In this document: in pieces, positions 31,113 to 39,570 of the stretch
Numbering within the stretch: position 1 is the first letter of the stretch
How the letters are laid out: each line of letters begins with the position of its first letter
NCBI GenBank assembly: GCA_963713355.1
Contig: CAVQLK010000002.1
Location: 1-64,000 of the forward strand
Direction of reading: 5' to 3'
From: FEN-1219 sp963713355
GTDB taxonomy: Bacteria > Pseudomonadota > Gammaproteobacteria > Steroidobacterales > Rariloculaceae
Length of the DNA: 64,000 bases
Program-made: the position numbers and the translations under genes
Notes under the pieces: generated by a model
What the model was told of the DNA's origin: nothing
The model's input: the letters and a program-made list of their open reading frames with translations, nothing else
The model's database searches: none

Positions 31113-31778
31113 TCAGGCCGCGATGCCGTTCTGATTCAGGCTCGCTTGTTCCTCGAGATCGATCGCGTGATACAGGGACGCGAAGGCGGCGCCTGCCCAC
31201 ATCAACACCAAGAGACCGGGGATGACTAAGAGAGCAAGACCGCAAAAGAACATGACGAACGTGAGCAGGTACATGCCGAAGATGCGCCACCCATGGCCGC
31301 GCGTCATGAACCAGCTCTTCTCGATGGCTGTGACGGGGTCGAGCCCCTTGTCCATGACGAGGTAGCGCACGAAGGCCAAGCGGCACGCGAAGATGATCCC
31401 CGGCACGATCAAGAGGATGAACCCGATACCGACGATCGCGGCCACGCACAAGTTCGCCAACACGATGTTCAGGTAGCCCTTCTTGAACCCCTGGAAGATG
31501 TCGCCGATGTTCGCGCGCTCGTCGCGCATGAACCGGAGGTACAGCCAATCTCCGCCGAACGAGATCACCGGGAGCACGAGTAACCAATAGACTGCGGAGA
31601 GCACGTTGAGGACGACGAACCCGGCGGTGTTCCAGTCGCCGCTGCCGTAGGCGCCCCAGGTCGGGATGCTGGCCACTCCGACGACGATGCCGATCAGAAA
31701 CAGGTGCAGAAAGTATTTCCAGAGCTGTTGCCAGCCGTAGCCGAAGCTACCAAATGCCGTTGCTTTTGGAGTTCTCAT
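31113..31778 (-). CDS. DUF975-like multi-pass membrane protein
   Basis: A 221-aa inner-membrane protein with about six helices (around residues 22-40, 52-72, 105-128, 165-200) and the pattern FKKGYLNIVLANLCVAAIV ... IVPGIIFACRLAFVRYLVMD ... AIEKSWFMTRGHGWRIFGMY. This loop-helix-loop pattern is typical of DUF975 and related glycerophosphodiesterase-membrane-domain proteins. Function unknown. It is divergent from the membrane-bound LuxR-type regulator at 31949, with four symmetrical half-sites in the 170-nt gap, so it is a likely target of that regulator. Ends at a clear terminator. Confidence 0.75.
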   Translation of the reverse strand: MRTPKATAFGSFGYGWQQLWKYFLHLFLIGIVVGVASIPTWGAYGSGDWNTAGFVVLNVLSAVYWLLVLPVISFGGDWLYLRFMRDERANIGDIFQGFKKGYLNIVLANLCVAAIVGIGFILLIVPGIIFACRLAFVRYLVMDKGLDPVTAIEKSWFMTRGHGWRIFGMYLLTFVMFFCGLALLVIPGLLVLMWAGAAFASLYHAIDLEEQASLNQNGIAA

Positions 31779-31858
31779 GAATCAGGTCCTCCGACCACGC
31801 TATGAATTCGACGGAGGCCACTCTAGGGTCGGAGGAAGCGTGGAAGCGTCCAACTTCC

Positions 31859-31915
31859 GTAGTGGTTTTCTAGAATCCTACTAAAACACTACTCGACCAC
31901 TACCAAAGTAGTGTT
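31859..31915. promoter_or_regulatory. Cluster of four GTAGTG-type half-sites in a divergent promoter
   Basis: Four copies of the same half-site occur in 57 nt. GTAGTGGTTTT is at 31859-31869 and AAAACACTACT, its inverted form, at 31883-31893. ACCACTAC (inverted) is at 31896-31903 and AGTAGTGTT at 31907-31915. They make two inverted pairs, about 24 and 11-15 bp between like positions. The gap separates the DUF975-like gene (-) and the LuxR-type regulator (+), so they are a good candidate operator for that regulator. Just upstream, GGAAGCGT is repeated directly at about 31833-31848. Confidence 0.65.
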
Positions 31916-31948
31916 CTGATTCCCTTCAGTTTATCGTCCCATCCCGCG

Positions 31949-32896
31949 ATGTTCGTTCAGGTCCTCATCGGCACGTTCGTCCTCTGCCTCGGTTTGACCG
32001 TTGCGAGCATGCTGGTCAGCCGACAGCTGCTTTCGACCTACGCTTCCGAGTTCCTTCGCCACCACTTCTACTACCTGGCGGCTTTCCATGCCTTCGCGTT
32101 CTACGGCCTCTGGGGCCAGATCCTGACGCGGAGCCTGCTGGCGGCGATCGACGCGGATCCGGCCATGGTCGACCGTGTCGCCGGAATCCTGCCCGTGCTC
32201 GGCGTCCCGTTCCTGTTCGTGTCCTGGATCATGCTTCTCAGCATGGCCTGCTCGATGTTCGGCAAGGCTTTCAAGCCGGCATGGCATTCGCTGCATGTCG
32301 TGGCGCTGCTGGCATTGCTCGCTGGCTCGTGGCTCGCCGTCACGCTCTTACAAGCGGAGTCGCCGGTCAGCAGTCTCGGTCTCATCGAAGCGGTGGCGAT
32401 GGTCGGCATCGAGCTGTTCTATTTTTCGGTGTTTCTCGTTCTCGTCTGGCGCTTCCGCGCCGCGGTCGACGTCGACAAGCGCCGCGTGCTGCTGATCTTT
32501 GCGGTGTTGCTCGTCGGCGCCTACGCGGCGCGATCGCTGCTCGCGGGCCTCGTTCTCGTGGATTTTCGGCTAGGCGCCGTCGCGCTGCTGGCCGTGCACG
32601 CCTCCAATCTGCCACCGCTGCTGTACTTGCGGGCGAAAGCCGACCGCGTGCTTGCGCCCGTGAAAGCCGAGCAGGCGACCAAGCTCGGCGTGGAGCACGC
32701 GCTCGACCACTACGGCGTCACGAAGCGCGAGCGGCAGATCGTGGAGAAGATCTGCCTCGGTAAGACGAACAAGCAGATCGCCGACGAGCTATTCATCAGC
32801 CTGCAAACCGTCAAGGATCACACGCATCGCATCTACTCGAAGATCGGCATCAACAGCCGGATGCAGCTCGTGCAGATGATGAACGTGGCGAAGTAG
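31949..32896 (+). CDS. Membrane-anchored LuxR-type regulator
   Basis: A 315-aa protein with seven or so hydrophobic helices in the first 220 residues and a LuxR/FixJ-type DNA-binding domain at the C-terminus (about residues 250-312: TKRERQIVEKICLGKTNKQI, then ADELFISLQTVKDHTHRIYSKI). It has no receiver domain, so the membrane part probably senses a signal directly. The start ATG at 31949 has only a weak ribosome-binding site. The divergent region holds four repeated half-sites, suggesting autoregulation and control of the DUF975-like gene. Proteins of this 7TM-LuxR type are known but poorly characterised. Confidence 0.8.
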   Translation: MFVQVLIGTFVLCLGLTVASMLVSRQLLSTYASEFLRHHFYYLAAFHAFAFYGLWGQILTRSLLAAIDADPAMVDRVAGILPVLGVPFLFVSWIMLLSMACSMFGKAFKPAWHSLHVVALLALLAGSWLAVTLLQAESPVSSLGLIEAVAMVGIELFYFSVFLVLVWRFRAAVDVDKRRVLLIFAVLLVGAYAARSLLAGLVLVDFRLGAVALLAVHASNLPPLLYLRAKADRVLAPVKAEQATKLGVEHALDHYGVTKRERQIVEKICLGKTNKQIADELFISLQTVKDHTHRIYSKIGINSRMQLVQMMNVAK

Positions 32897-32941
32897 CGCG
32901 GTAGCTGCTTCGCCGGCTGCGCCGTGCGACGCGGACGCGCG

Positions 32942-33685
32942 TCAGCGCATCAAGATGCCGCCGTCGGCGATCAGCGTCGAGCCGTGCACGAACTCGGCGG
33001 CCGGCGAGACGAGCCACGCGCAGCACTCCGCGATCTGCTCGGCGGTGCCGACCTTGCCGACGGCCGCTTCGACTTCCTTGCGCCTCACGGCGTCGCCCAT
33101 GGCGGAGGCGACGAACGGCGTGTCAATGAAGCCTGGTGCCACGGCGTTCACTGCGATGCCTCTTGGCCCGAGCTCGCGTGCGCAGCTCTTCATCATCGTC
33201 AGCACGGCGCCTTTGCTGGTCGCATAGGCACCGCGTGCGACGTAGCCGCCACCCGTGTAGCTCGAGATGCTCGCGACCATGCAGATGCGCGCGCCCCGCT
33301 GCATGTACTTGGATCCTTCGCGCACGCTCAAGAAGGAACCGATGACGTTGATGTCGAAGAGCTGGCGAAATTCCCCAACCGTCGTCTCGAAGAACGGCGA
33401 TGTATTGATGATGCCGGCTGCCGCGACGAGCGCGTCGAGTCCGCCGAAGGCTGCGTCGACGTCCTTGAATGCACGGACGACGGACGCTTCGTCGGCGACG
33501 TCGACCTCGATGGCCACGCCGTTCGCGCCGGCCGTCGCGCGCGCGCCTCCGAGGTTGCGGTCGAGGCAAGCGACGCGCCAGCCTTGCGCTTGCAGGAGGC
33601 GCGCCGTGGCGGCGCCGATGCCGCTGGCCGCGCCGGTCACGGCCACACGGGCCCCCGCGGCGCGGCTGCCCGGGATGTTGCTCAT
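32942..33685 (-). CDS. SDR family oxidoreductase
   Basis: A 247-aa short-chain dehydrogenase with the NAD(P)-binding TGAASGIGAATARLL near the N-terminus, the NAAG-equivalent VAAAGIINTS, and the catalytic Tyr-x3-Lys in GAYATSKGAV. I placed the start at 33685 because this ATG overlaps the stop of the upstream histidine kinase gene (ATGA) and gives a normal SDR N-terminus. This implies translational coupling to the kinase. Substrate unknown; the DVADEASV segment (residues 65-72) follows the usual NADP(H)-class layout. Confidence 0.85.
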   Translation of the reverse strand: MSNIPGSRAAGARVAVTGAASGIGAATARLLQAQGWRVACLDRNLGGARATAGANGVAIEVDVADEASVVRAFKDVDAAFGGLDALVAAAGIINTSPFFETTVGEFRQLFDINVIGSFLSVREGSKYMQRGARICMVASISSYTGGGYVARGAYATSKGAVLTMMKSCARELGPRGIAVNAVAPGFIDTPFVASAMGDAVRRKEVEAAVGKVGTAEQIAECCAWLVSPAAEFVHGSTLIADGGILMR

Positions 33686-36645
33686 CGCGAAAGATCCGTG
33701 CGCAGCAGCGCGAGCAGGCTTTCGGGCTCGACGGGCTTCGTGAAGTGATGGTTGAAACCGGCCGCGAGCGCCCGCGCCTTGTCGGATTCCTGCCCCCACC
33801 CCGTGACGGCGACCAGCGTGACCGCGCGGCCGAGTGTCCCCTGACGCACGCGGCGCGCGACCTCGTAGCCGTCGAGCTCCGGCATGCCGATGTCGAGCAG
33901 CGCGAACTCGGGATTCAGCTCGTGAAACCCGGCCAAAGCCTGCTTCCCATCATGGACGACCCGGACTTCGTGGCCTTCGAGCCGCAAGAGCATCGCCAGG
34001 CTGTCGGCCGCATCGCGATTGTCGTCTGCAATCAGCACGCGCCGGCCAACGACTCGCCGGTCGGATGGAACGAACTGCGGTACGCGCTTGCCGGCCGTGA
34101 TGGCTCGGCGCGGGAGGTTGACGGTGAATTCACTGCCTCGCCCGCTGCCGGCGCTGCGCGCGTCGATCGAGCCGCCATGAAGGTCGACGAGGCCTTTCGA
34201 CAACGCGAGGCCGATTCCGAGGCCGCCTTCGGAACGATCTTGCTCGGTCTTGATCTGCGAGAACATGGTGAACACTCGCGATAGCGCGTCCGGCGCAAGT
34301 CCTATGCCCGTGTCCGCGACGGCAAGCGTCACGGAATCCGCGGATGCTGACGCGCGCAACTTGATCGCGCCGCCCGGATCGGTGTATTTCGCCGCGTTCG
34401 TGAGAAGGTTTGCAACGACTTGCGCGAGCCTCAAGGGATCCGCCGCGAATAGAATGGGCTCTGGCGGGAGGCTCACGGTGAGCTCGTGCCGCTTGGCGTC
34501 GATGGCAGGCCGCGCGGTCTCGACGGCGGCTTCGACGATGCTGGCGAGGTCCGTCATCTCCATGCGTAGCTCGAGCGTCCCGCGAGTCACACGCGAAATA
34601 TCGAGCAGGTCGTCGAGCAGCAGCGACATGTTGCGCACCTGCCTGCTGATGACGTCATGGCTCCAGCGTTTCTGTGCTTCCGTGGTGCCCGGCGTATTGG
34701 AAATAGCCGCGGCTTGGCGGATCGGCGCGAGCGGATTGCGGAGCTCGTGAGCGAGCGTCGCAAGGAAGAGGTCTTTTCGCTCGTCGGTCTCGCGCAAAGC
34801 TGCTTCGGCACGCTCTCTGCTCGCGATCTCATGCTGTGCCGCCTCGTAAAGGCGCGCGTTGTCCATCGCAATTGCGGCTTGCGCCGCGATACCGCTGACT
34901 ATGCGTTCGGCCCTTTCAGTGAACACGCCTACGTCGGGATGACCGAAAAACAACCCGCCGATCACCTCTCCCGTGCGCGAGACGACAGGCACGGCCAGAT
35001 AGCTTCGTACGGGCAGGTGCCCCATCGGCATGCCCCGATGCGGCTCCATCGTCCCGTACCGAGGGTCTTTCGTGATATCCGCCGTCCGTACGATCCCCTG
35101 TCCCGTGAACGTCGCGTTGAAGACAGGCGTGTTGCGCGGGAGGCCGAACTTCTCGAACGCTTCGCGTGGCGCCCCGGAAAGCGTGTACAGCACGTACGAT
35201 TCGCCTTTCTCGTTCGCAACGTTGTAAAAAAAAGCGCCGAATTGGCCGCCCGACAATTGCGTCGCCGTATCCGTGACGGTCTGCAGGATGCCTTGCAGGT
35301 CTAGCTGAGAGGCGATCGACCTGCCGCTGACGACGAGCAGCTCGAGCACGCGGTTCTGGTCACGAAGCGCCTCTTCCGCGTGCTTTTGTGCCGTGATGTC
35401 CCGCGCAATCTTCGACGCACCGATGATGCGGCCCGAATAGTCCTTGACCGGCGAAACGGTGAGGGATACGTCGATGAGCGCGCCGTCCTTGCGGCGGCGA
35501 ACCGTCGAATAATGGTCGATGCGTTCGCCGCGACGCAGCCGCTCGAGGATCGCAGGTTCTTCATCTATGTGATCGTCCGGAATGAGCAGAGTGACAGGCT
35601 TGCCCAGAACCTCCTGCGCGGAATAGCCGAAAATGCGCTGCGCCGCCGGATTCCAGCTCGTGATGATTCCGTCGAGCGTCTTGGTGACGATGGCATCGTC
35701 GGAATGCTCGATGACTCCGGCGAGCCGGGCGCGCATCGCATCCGCTTCCTTGCGTTGCGTGATGTCCTCGACGATGCCGAGGAACTGCGACGGGGCGCCG
35801 TTCTCGTGGTGCATCAACGTGACGGTGGTATTGCTCCAGAAAACACCGCCTCCCTTGCGCACGTAGCGCTTCTCGAGCGAATAGCTGTCGATGACTCCGT
35901 CGAGCAGCCGCAGGACTTCCACTTCCGTGGCGGCCCTGTCGTCCGAGTGAGTCAGCTGCAAGAACGTGCGCGTCTTCAGCTCCTCGAGCGGGTACCCGAG
36001 CATCGAGCAGAAGCTGCGATTCGCCTCGTGAAACGTGCCGTCGAGATTGGCAACGCCAATGCCGATGGCGGCCTGCGAGAACATCGCGCGCAATCGCTCT
36101 TCGCTGGTGCGCAGCGCGCGCTCGGCTTTGCGGCTGCTCGTGACGTCATGAAAGACCATGACGGCGCCGACGATGGTGCCGCTCGTGTCGCGGATCGGCG
36201 CCGCGCTGTCCTCGATCGAGCGCTCCGTGCCATCGCGTGCGATCAGAGCAGTATGATTCGCGAGCGCGACGACACGGCCTGTCGCGAGCACCTTCTCGAT
36301 TGGGTTTTCTGCCGTTTGCCGCGTGTCTTCGTTGATGATCCGGAACACGCGGAGCAGCGGTTGCGCTCGAGCTTCTGCGAGCGTCCACCCGGTCAAGGTC
36401 TCGGCCGCGGGATTCAGGAAGGTGACGCGGCTATCGACGTCCGTCGTGATCACGGCGTCGCCGATGCTGGACAGGGTGACCTCGTACCACTGGCGCTGCT
36501 CCTGCAGCTCGCGCGTCTTGCGCTCCAAAGCGTCGTTGGCCGCGACGAGGTCGCGCTCGGCGTGCTGGCGCGCCTGCGCAAATCCCTCGACGTTCTTCAA
36601 TGCCGCGGGTCGGAGCCGCTGGTCTTTCGAATCGCTATCCGACAC
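33682..36645 (-). CDS. Hybrid sensor histidine kinase, PAS-PAS-PAS-GAF-HK-REC
   Basis: A 987-aa cytosolic sensor with no membrane helix. Order: coiled N-terminus (15-50), PAS domains at about 52-168, 183-298 and 306-420, a GAF domain (440-597), a HisKA dimerisation domain with phospho-His633 (LAHELRNPL), an HATPase domain with N-box Asn750 and G1 box DTGIGL (Asp778), and a C-terminal receiver domain with Asp874/Asp875, phospho-acceptor Asp918 (FALLDIGMPELDGY) and Lys970. It is intact, unlike genes at 20-27 kb. It overlaps the downstream SDR gene by 4 nt and is divergent from the YihY-like gene (44 nt). The ligand is unknown; PAS domains could bind flavin or haem. Confidence 0.9.
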   Translation of the reverse strand: MSDSDSKDQRLRPAALKNVEGFAQARQHAERDLVAANDALERKTRELQEQRQWYEVTLSSIGDAVITTDVDSRVTFLNPAAETLTGWTLAEARAQPLLRVFRIINEDTRQTAENPIEKVLATGRVVALANHTALIARDGTERSIEDSAAPIRDTSGTIVGAVMVFHDVTSSRKAERALRTSEERLRAMFSQAAIGIGVANLDGTFHEANRSFCSMLGYPLEELKTRTFLQLTHSDDRAATEVEVLRLLDGVIDSYSLEKRYVRKGGGVFWSNTTVTLMHHENGAPSQFLGIVEDITQRKEADAMRARLAGVIEHSDDAIVTKTLDGIITSWNPAAQRIFGYSAQEVLGKPVTLLIPDDHIDEEPAILERLRRGERIDHYSTVRRRKDGALIDVSLTVSPVKDYSGRIIGASKIARDITAQKHAEEALRDQNRVLELLVVSGRSIASQLDLQGILQTVTDTATQLSGGQFGAFFYNVANEKGESYVLYTLSGAPREAFEKFGLPRNTPVFNATFTGQGIVRTADITKDPRYGTMEPHRGMPMGHLPVRSYLAVPVVSRTGEVIGGLFFGHPDVGVFTERAERIVSGIAAQAAIAMDNARLYEAAQHEIASRERAEAALRETDERKDLFLATLAHELRNPLAPIRQAAAISNTPGTTEAQKRWSHDVISRQVRNMSLLLDDLLDISRVTRGTLELRMEMTDLASIVEAAVETARPAIDAKRHELTVSLPPEPILFAADPLRLAQVVANLLTNAAKYTDPGGAIKLRASASADSVTLAVADTGIGLAPDALSRVFTMFSQIKTEQDRSEGGLGIGLALSKGLVDLHGGSIDARSAGSGRGSEFTVNLPRRAITAGKRVPQFVPSDRRVVGRRVLIADDNRDAADSLAMLLRLEGHEVRVVHDGKQALAGFHELNPEFALLDIGMPELDGYEVARRVRQGTLGRAVTLVAVTGWGQESDKARALAAGFNHHFTKPVEPESLLALLRTDLSR

Positions 36646-36689
36646 TCATTCTCTCCAGAGCCTCCGCCCCCACAAGGCACACCCTTTGC

Positions 36690-37606
36690 ATGGCGCATAT
36701 GGTCGCCCGCGTTGTCGAGGACGGCAACCTCATGGCCGGTTCTGGCATCTGGCCCCTGATCAAGACGTCCGTCGCCTCCTGGAGGCAGGATCACGCCTCG
36801 AGCATGGGAGGGGCGCTCGCCTACTACACGCTGTTTTCGATCGCGCCCGTGCTCATCATCGTCATTGCCGTCGCGGGCTTCTTCTTGGCCCCGAAGCCGC
36901 CCAGGGTGAAATCTTTGCCCAGTTGCGCGGCTTGCTCGGCGATGACGGCGCCGCCGCAGTGCAGGGGTTGCTCGAAAGCGCGAGCGAGCCCGAAGAAGGC
37001 ATCGTCGCGACGATCACCGGCGTCGCGCTGCTGGTGCTCGGCGCGACGACCGTGTTCGCCGAGCTGCAAAGCGATCTCGACCGCATCTGGCGCGCGGAGG
37101 CGAAACCGTTGAGCGGACTATGGTCGTTCCTTCGCGCCCGGTTGCTGTCGTTCGGCATGGTTCTCGTGCTGGCGTTCTTGCTGCTCGTGTCGCTGGTGAT
37201 CAGCGCTGCGCTCTCGGCTCTCGGGAAGTGGTGGGGCGGATGGTTCGAAGGGTGGGCAGTGCTGCTCGAGGCTCTGAACTTCATTGCGTCGTTCGCGATC
37301 ACGACGGGCCTGTTCGCGCTCATCTACAAATTCCTGCCGCGCGCCGAGATCGCCTGGCGCGACGTCTGGATCGGCGCCGCGGTCACGGCGCTGCTGTTTG
37401 CGATCGGCAAGTTCCTCATCGGGTTGTATATCGGACGCAGCGGCATCGCTTCGGGATTCGGCGCTGCCGGATCGTTCGTCGTTCTGCTCGTGTGGGTCTA
37501 CTACTCGACGCAGATCTTCCTGCTCGGTGCCGAGTTCACTTGGGTGTACGCGCACGAGCACGGATCGAGACGCGGCCAGCCGCGCCCCGGTGCGAGTAAA
37601 CAGTAG
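36690..37606 (+). CDS. YihY/BrkB-like inner-membrane protein (one frameshift)
   Basis: About 305 aa with six helices. The N-terminal part reads SSMGGALAYYTLFSIAPVLI, the family hallmark. The frame changes near 36886-36890, after AGFFLAP, and continues as GPEAAQGEIFAQLRGLLGDD; a missing G in TTGGCCCC would restore FFLGPEAAQGE. The rest runs intact through ATTVFAELQSDLDRIW and SFVVLLVWVYYSTQIFLLGA. Proteins of this family were once called ribonuclease BN but have no proven nuclease activity. Start chosen at ATG 36690; ATGs at 36699 and 36732 are possible. Convergent with the SDR gene 5 nt away. Confidence 0.82.
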
Positions 37607-37611
37607 CCGGC

Positions 37612-38517
37612 TCAGCCGCCGGACGTTTCGCCGCCCATGACCTGCAAAACGGTGCCGGTGATATACGAGGAATCGGCATTCGACGCCAGGAACACATATG
37701 CCGGCGCCAATTCCTCGGGCTGCGCGGGCCGGCCGATCGGCGCCTGCTCGCCGAATTTCGCAACATCCTCGGGCGGCAGGCCGCCGTCGGACGGATTCAG
37801 CGGCGTCCACACCGGGCCCGGCGCGACCGCGTTCACGCGAATCCCTTTTTTCACGAGCGATTGAGCCAGCGTTTTGGTAAACGCGTTGATGGCGCCCTTC
37901 GTGGCCGAATAGTCGGGGAGCTTCGCCGAGCCGAGGATGCCCGTCTCCGAGCTCGTCGCGATGATGGCGCTGCCGGGCTTCATGTGCCGCAGCGCGGCTC
38001 GCGCGAGCCGAACGTACGAGAAGATATTCGTATCGAACGTGCGCTCGAGCTCTTCGTCGCTCAAGTCGTCCAGGCTTTCCTTGCGGCGCTGATAAGCGGC
38101 GTTCGAAACCAGCACGTCGATCGCGCCGAAGTGCTCGACGGTCTTGTCGACGAGGCGCTCGCACTTGCCGCGCTCGGTCAAGTCGCCGGGTAGAAGCAGG
38201 CACTCGGCGCCGGCTTCCTCGACGGCTTCCTTCGTCTCCTCGGCGTCCGGCTGCTCCGCGTCGAGATAGTTGATCGCGACGTTCGCGCCTTCGCGCGCGT
38301 AAAGCGTCGCGACGGCGCGGCCGATACCGGAATCGCCTCCCGTGATCAGAGCGACCTTGCCTTCGAGCTTGCCCGCGGCTTTGTATTCGCCGGCTTCGTA
38401 GCGCGGCTTCGGTGAGAGCTCGGACTCGAGTCCCGGGGACTCTTGATGCTGCTTTGGGAACGGCGGACGCGGTTCCTTCAGCGGGCCGGCAGCCTTCCGT
38501 TGCGCCTTGGCTTTCAT
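37612..38517 (-). CDS. SDR family oxidoreductase (YghA/general-stress type)
   Basis: A 301-aa SDR with the extended N-terminus (about 45 residues of Lys/Pro/Glu-rich sequence) typical of YghA-like and Bacillus general-stress dehydrogenases. Visible: ALITGGDSGIGRAVA, VSNAAYQ, and the catalytic Tyr-x3-Lys in LPDYSATKGAINAF. The ATG at 38517 has a near-perfect ribosome-binding site (AGGAGGTG). It lies 70 nt downstream of the exonuclease III-like gene in the same direction, and may be its partner in a stress or repair transcript. Substrate unknown. Confidence 0.85.
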   Translation of the reverse strand: MKAKAQRKAAGPLKEPRPPFPKQHQESPGLESELSPKPRYEAGEYKAAGKLEGKVALITGGDSGIGRAVATLYAREGANVAINYLDAEQPDAEETKEAVEEAGAECLLLPGDLTERGKCERLVDKTVEHFGAIDVLVSNAAYQRRKESLDDLSDEELERTFDTNIFSYVRLARAALRHMKPGSAIIATSSETGILGSAKLPDYSATKGAINAFTKTLAQSLVKKGIRVNAVAPGPVWTPLNPSDGGLPPEDVAKFGEQAPIGRPAQPEELAPAYVFLASNADSSYITGTVLQVMGGETSGG

Positions 38518-38587
38518 GCGACACCTCCTGTGTTCCGACGCTGCGACGCAGCATGAAACATGCCAGGCCCCTCGCGTCGAACGTGCG

Positions 38588-39484
38588 TCAGGCGCCGATC
38601 TCGATCCAGACCGGCGCATGATCGCTGGCCTTCTCGCGCGCGCGAACGTCGCGATCGACGCCGGCGCCGACCAGGCGCCGCGCGAGCGACGGGCTCAGCA
38701 AGAGATGGTCGATGCGTAGCCCGGCGTCGCGCGTGAACGCGTTGCGCAAATATTTCCAGAACGTATAAACGCGCTCGTCGGGATACACGCTGCGCACGGC
38801 GTCGAGCCACCCTTGATCGAGAAGCGCCTCATACGCGGCTCGAGTCTCGGGGCGGAACAGAGCGTCGTCGCGCCAGCGCTCCGGCGCATAGACGTCCAAG
38901 TCGGTCGGTATCACATTGAAGTCGCCCGCGAGGACCGTGGGACGCTGCTCGGCGAGCAGCTGCTTCGAATGCACGATGAGCCGGTCGAACCAACGCAACT
39001 TGTAGTCGAAGCGCGGGCCCGGAGCCGGATTGCCGTTCGGTAAGTAAAGGCAGCCGACGACGATGTCGCCGACCACGGCTTCGATATAGCGGCTATGCAA
39101 ATCCTCGGGGTCGCCCGGTAGAGCGCGGCACCGTTCGATGGGCATCGAATGGCGAGCGAGAATCGCGACGCCGTTCCAGCTTTTCTGGCCGTGCCAGACG
39201 GACTCGTAGCCTACAGCGCGAAGTGCGTCCGCCGGAAAACGCTCCGCGGGCGCTTTGAGCTCCTGAAGGCAGGCGACATCCGGTCGAGACGCTTCGAGCC
39301 ACACCAGCAAAGCGGCGAGGCGCGCGTTGATGCCATTGACGTTGAAGGTTGCGATCCTCACGGGGCCGGCGCTCGTAGACGTGGCTGCATGCGCCGTGCC
39401 AAGCGCGCGCCGCCAGGTTACGGCGCCGGCCGTAAGCGGGACGCCGCCCGACAGAAAACTTTTGACAGCCTCGCGCCGTCGCAT
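38588..39484 (-). CDS. Exonuclease III-like protein with an export-like leader
   Basis: A 298-aa member of the ExoIII/AP-endonuclease (EEP) family. Catalytic elements are present: Glu in CLQELKAPAE, GDFNVIPTDLDVY, RIDHLLLSP and the C-terminal SDHAPVW. The nuclease fold starts at VRIATFNVNGINARL, residue 42; ExoIII normally starts right there. The first 41 residues (MRRREAVKSFLSGGVPLTAG, then an Ala/Thr-rich stretch ending TAHAAT) look like a Tat or Sec leader ending in a signal-peptidase-type AHA site. So the enzyme may be exported. If the leader is a misannotated start, no other good start is visible. Divergent from the family A gene at 39571. Confidence 0.8.
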   Translation of the reverse strand: MRRREAVKSFLSGGVPLTAGAVTWRRALGTAHAATSTSAGPVRIATFNVNGINARLAALLVWLEASRPDVACLQELKAPAERFPADALRAVGYESVWHGQKSWNGVAILARHSMPIERCRALPGDPEDLHSRYIEAVVGDIVVGCLYLPNGNPAPGPRFDYKLRWFDRLIVHSKQLLAEQRPTVLAGDFNVIPTDLDVYAPERWRDDALFRPETRAAYEALLDQGWLDAVRSVYPDERVYTFWKYLRNAFTRDAGLRIDHLLLSPSLARRLVGAGVDRDVRAREKASDHAPVWIEIGA

Positions 39485-39570
39485 TGGCCAACGCGCCCAA
39501 CGAAGACGGTTAAAGTAGCGGTCGGACGCTTGAGTCCCCCCAACGCAGCCCGAAGGACCGAGTCGAGACT

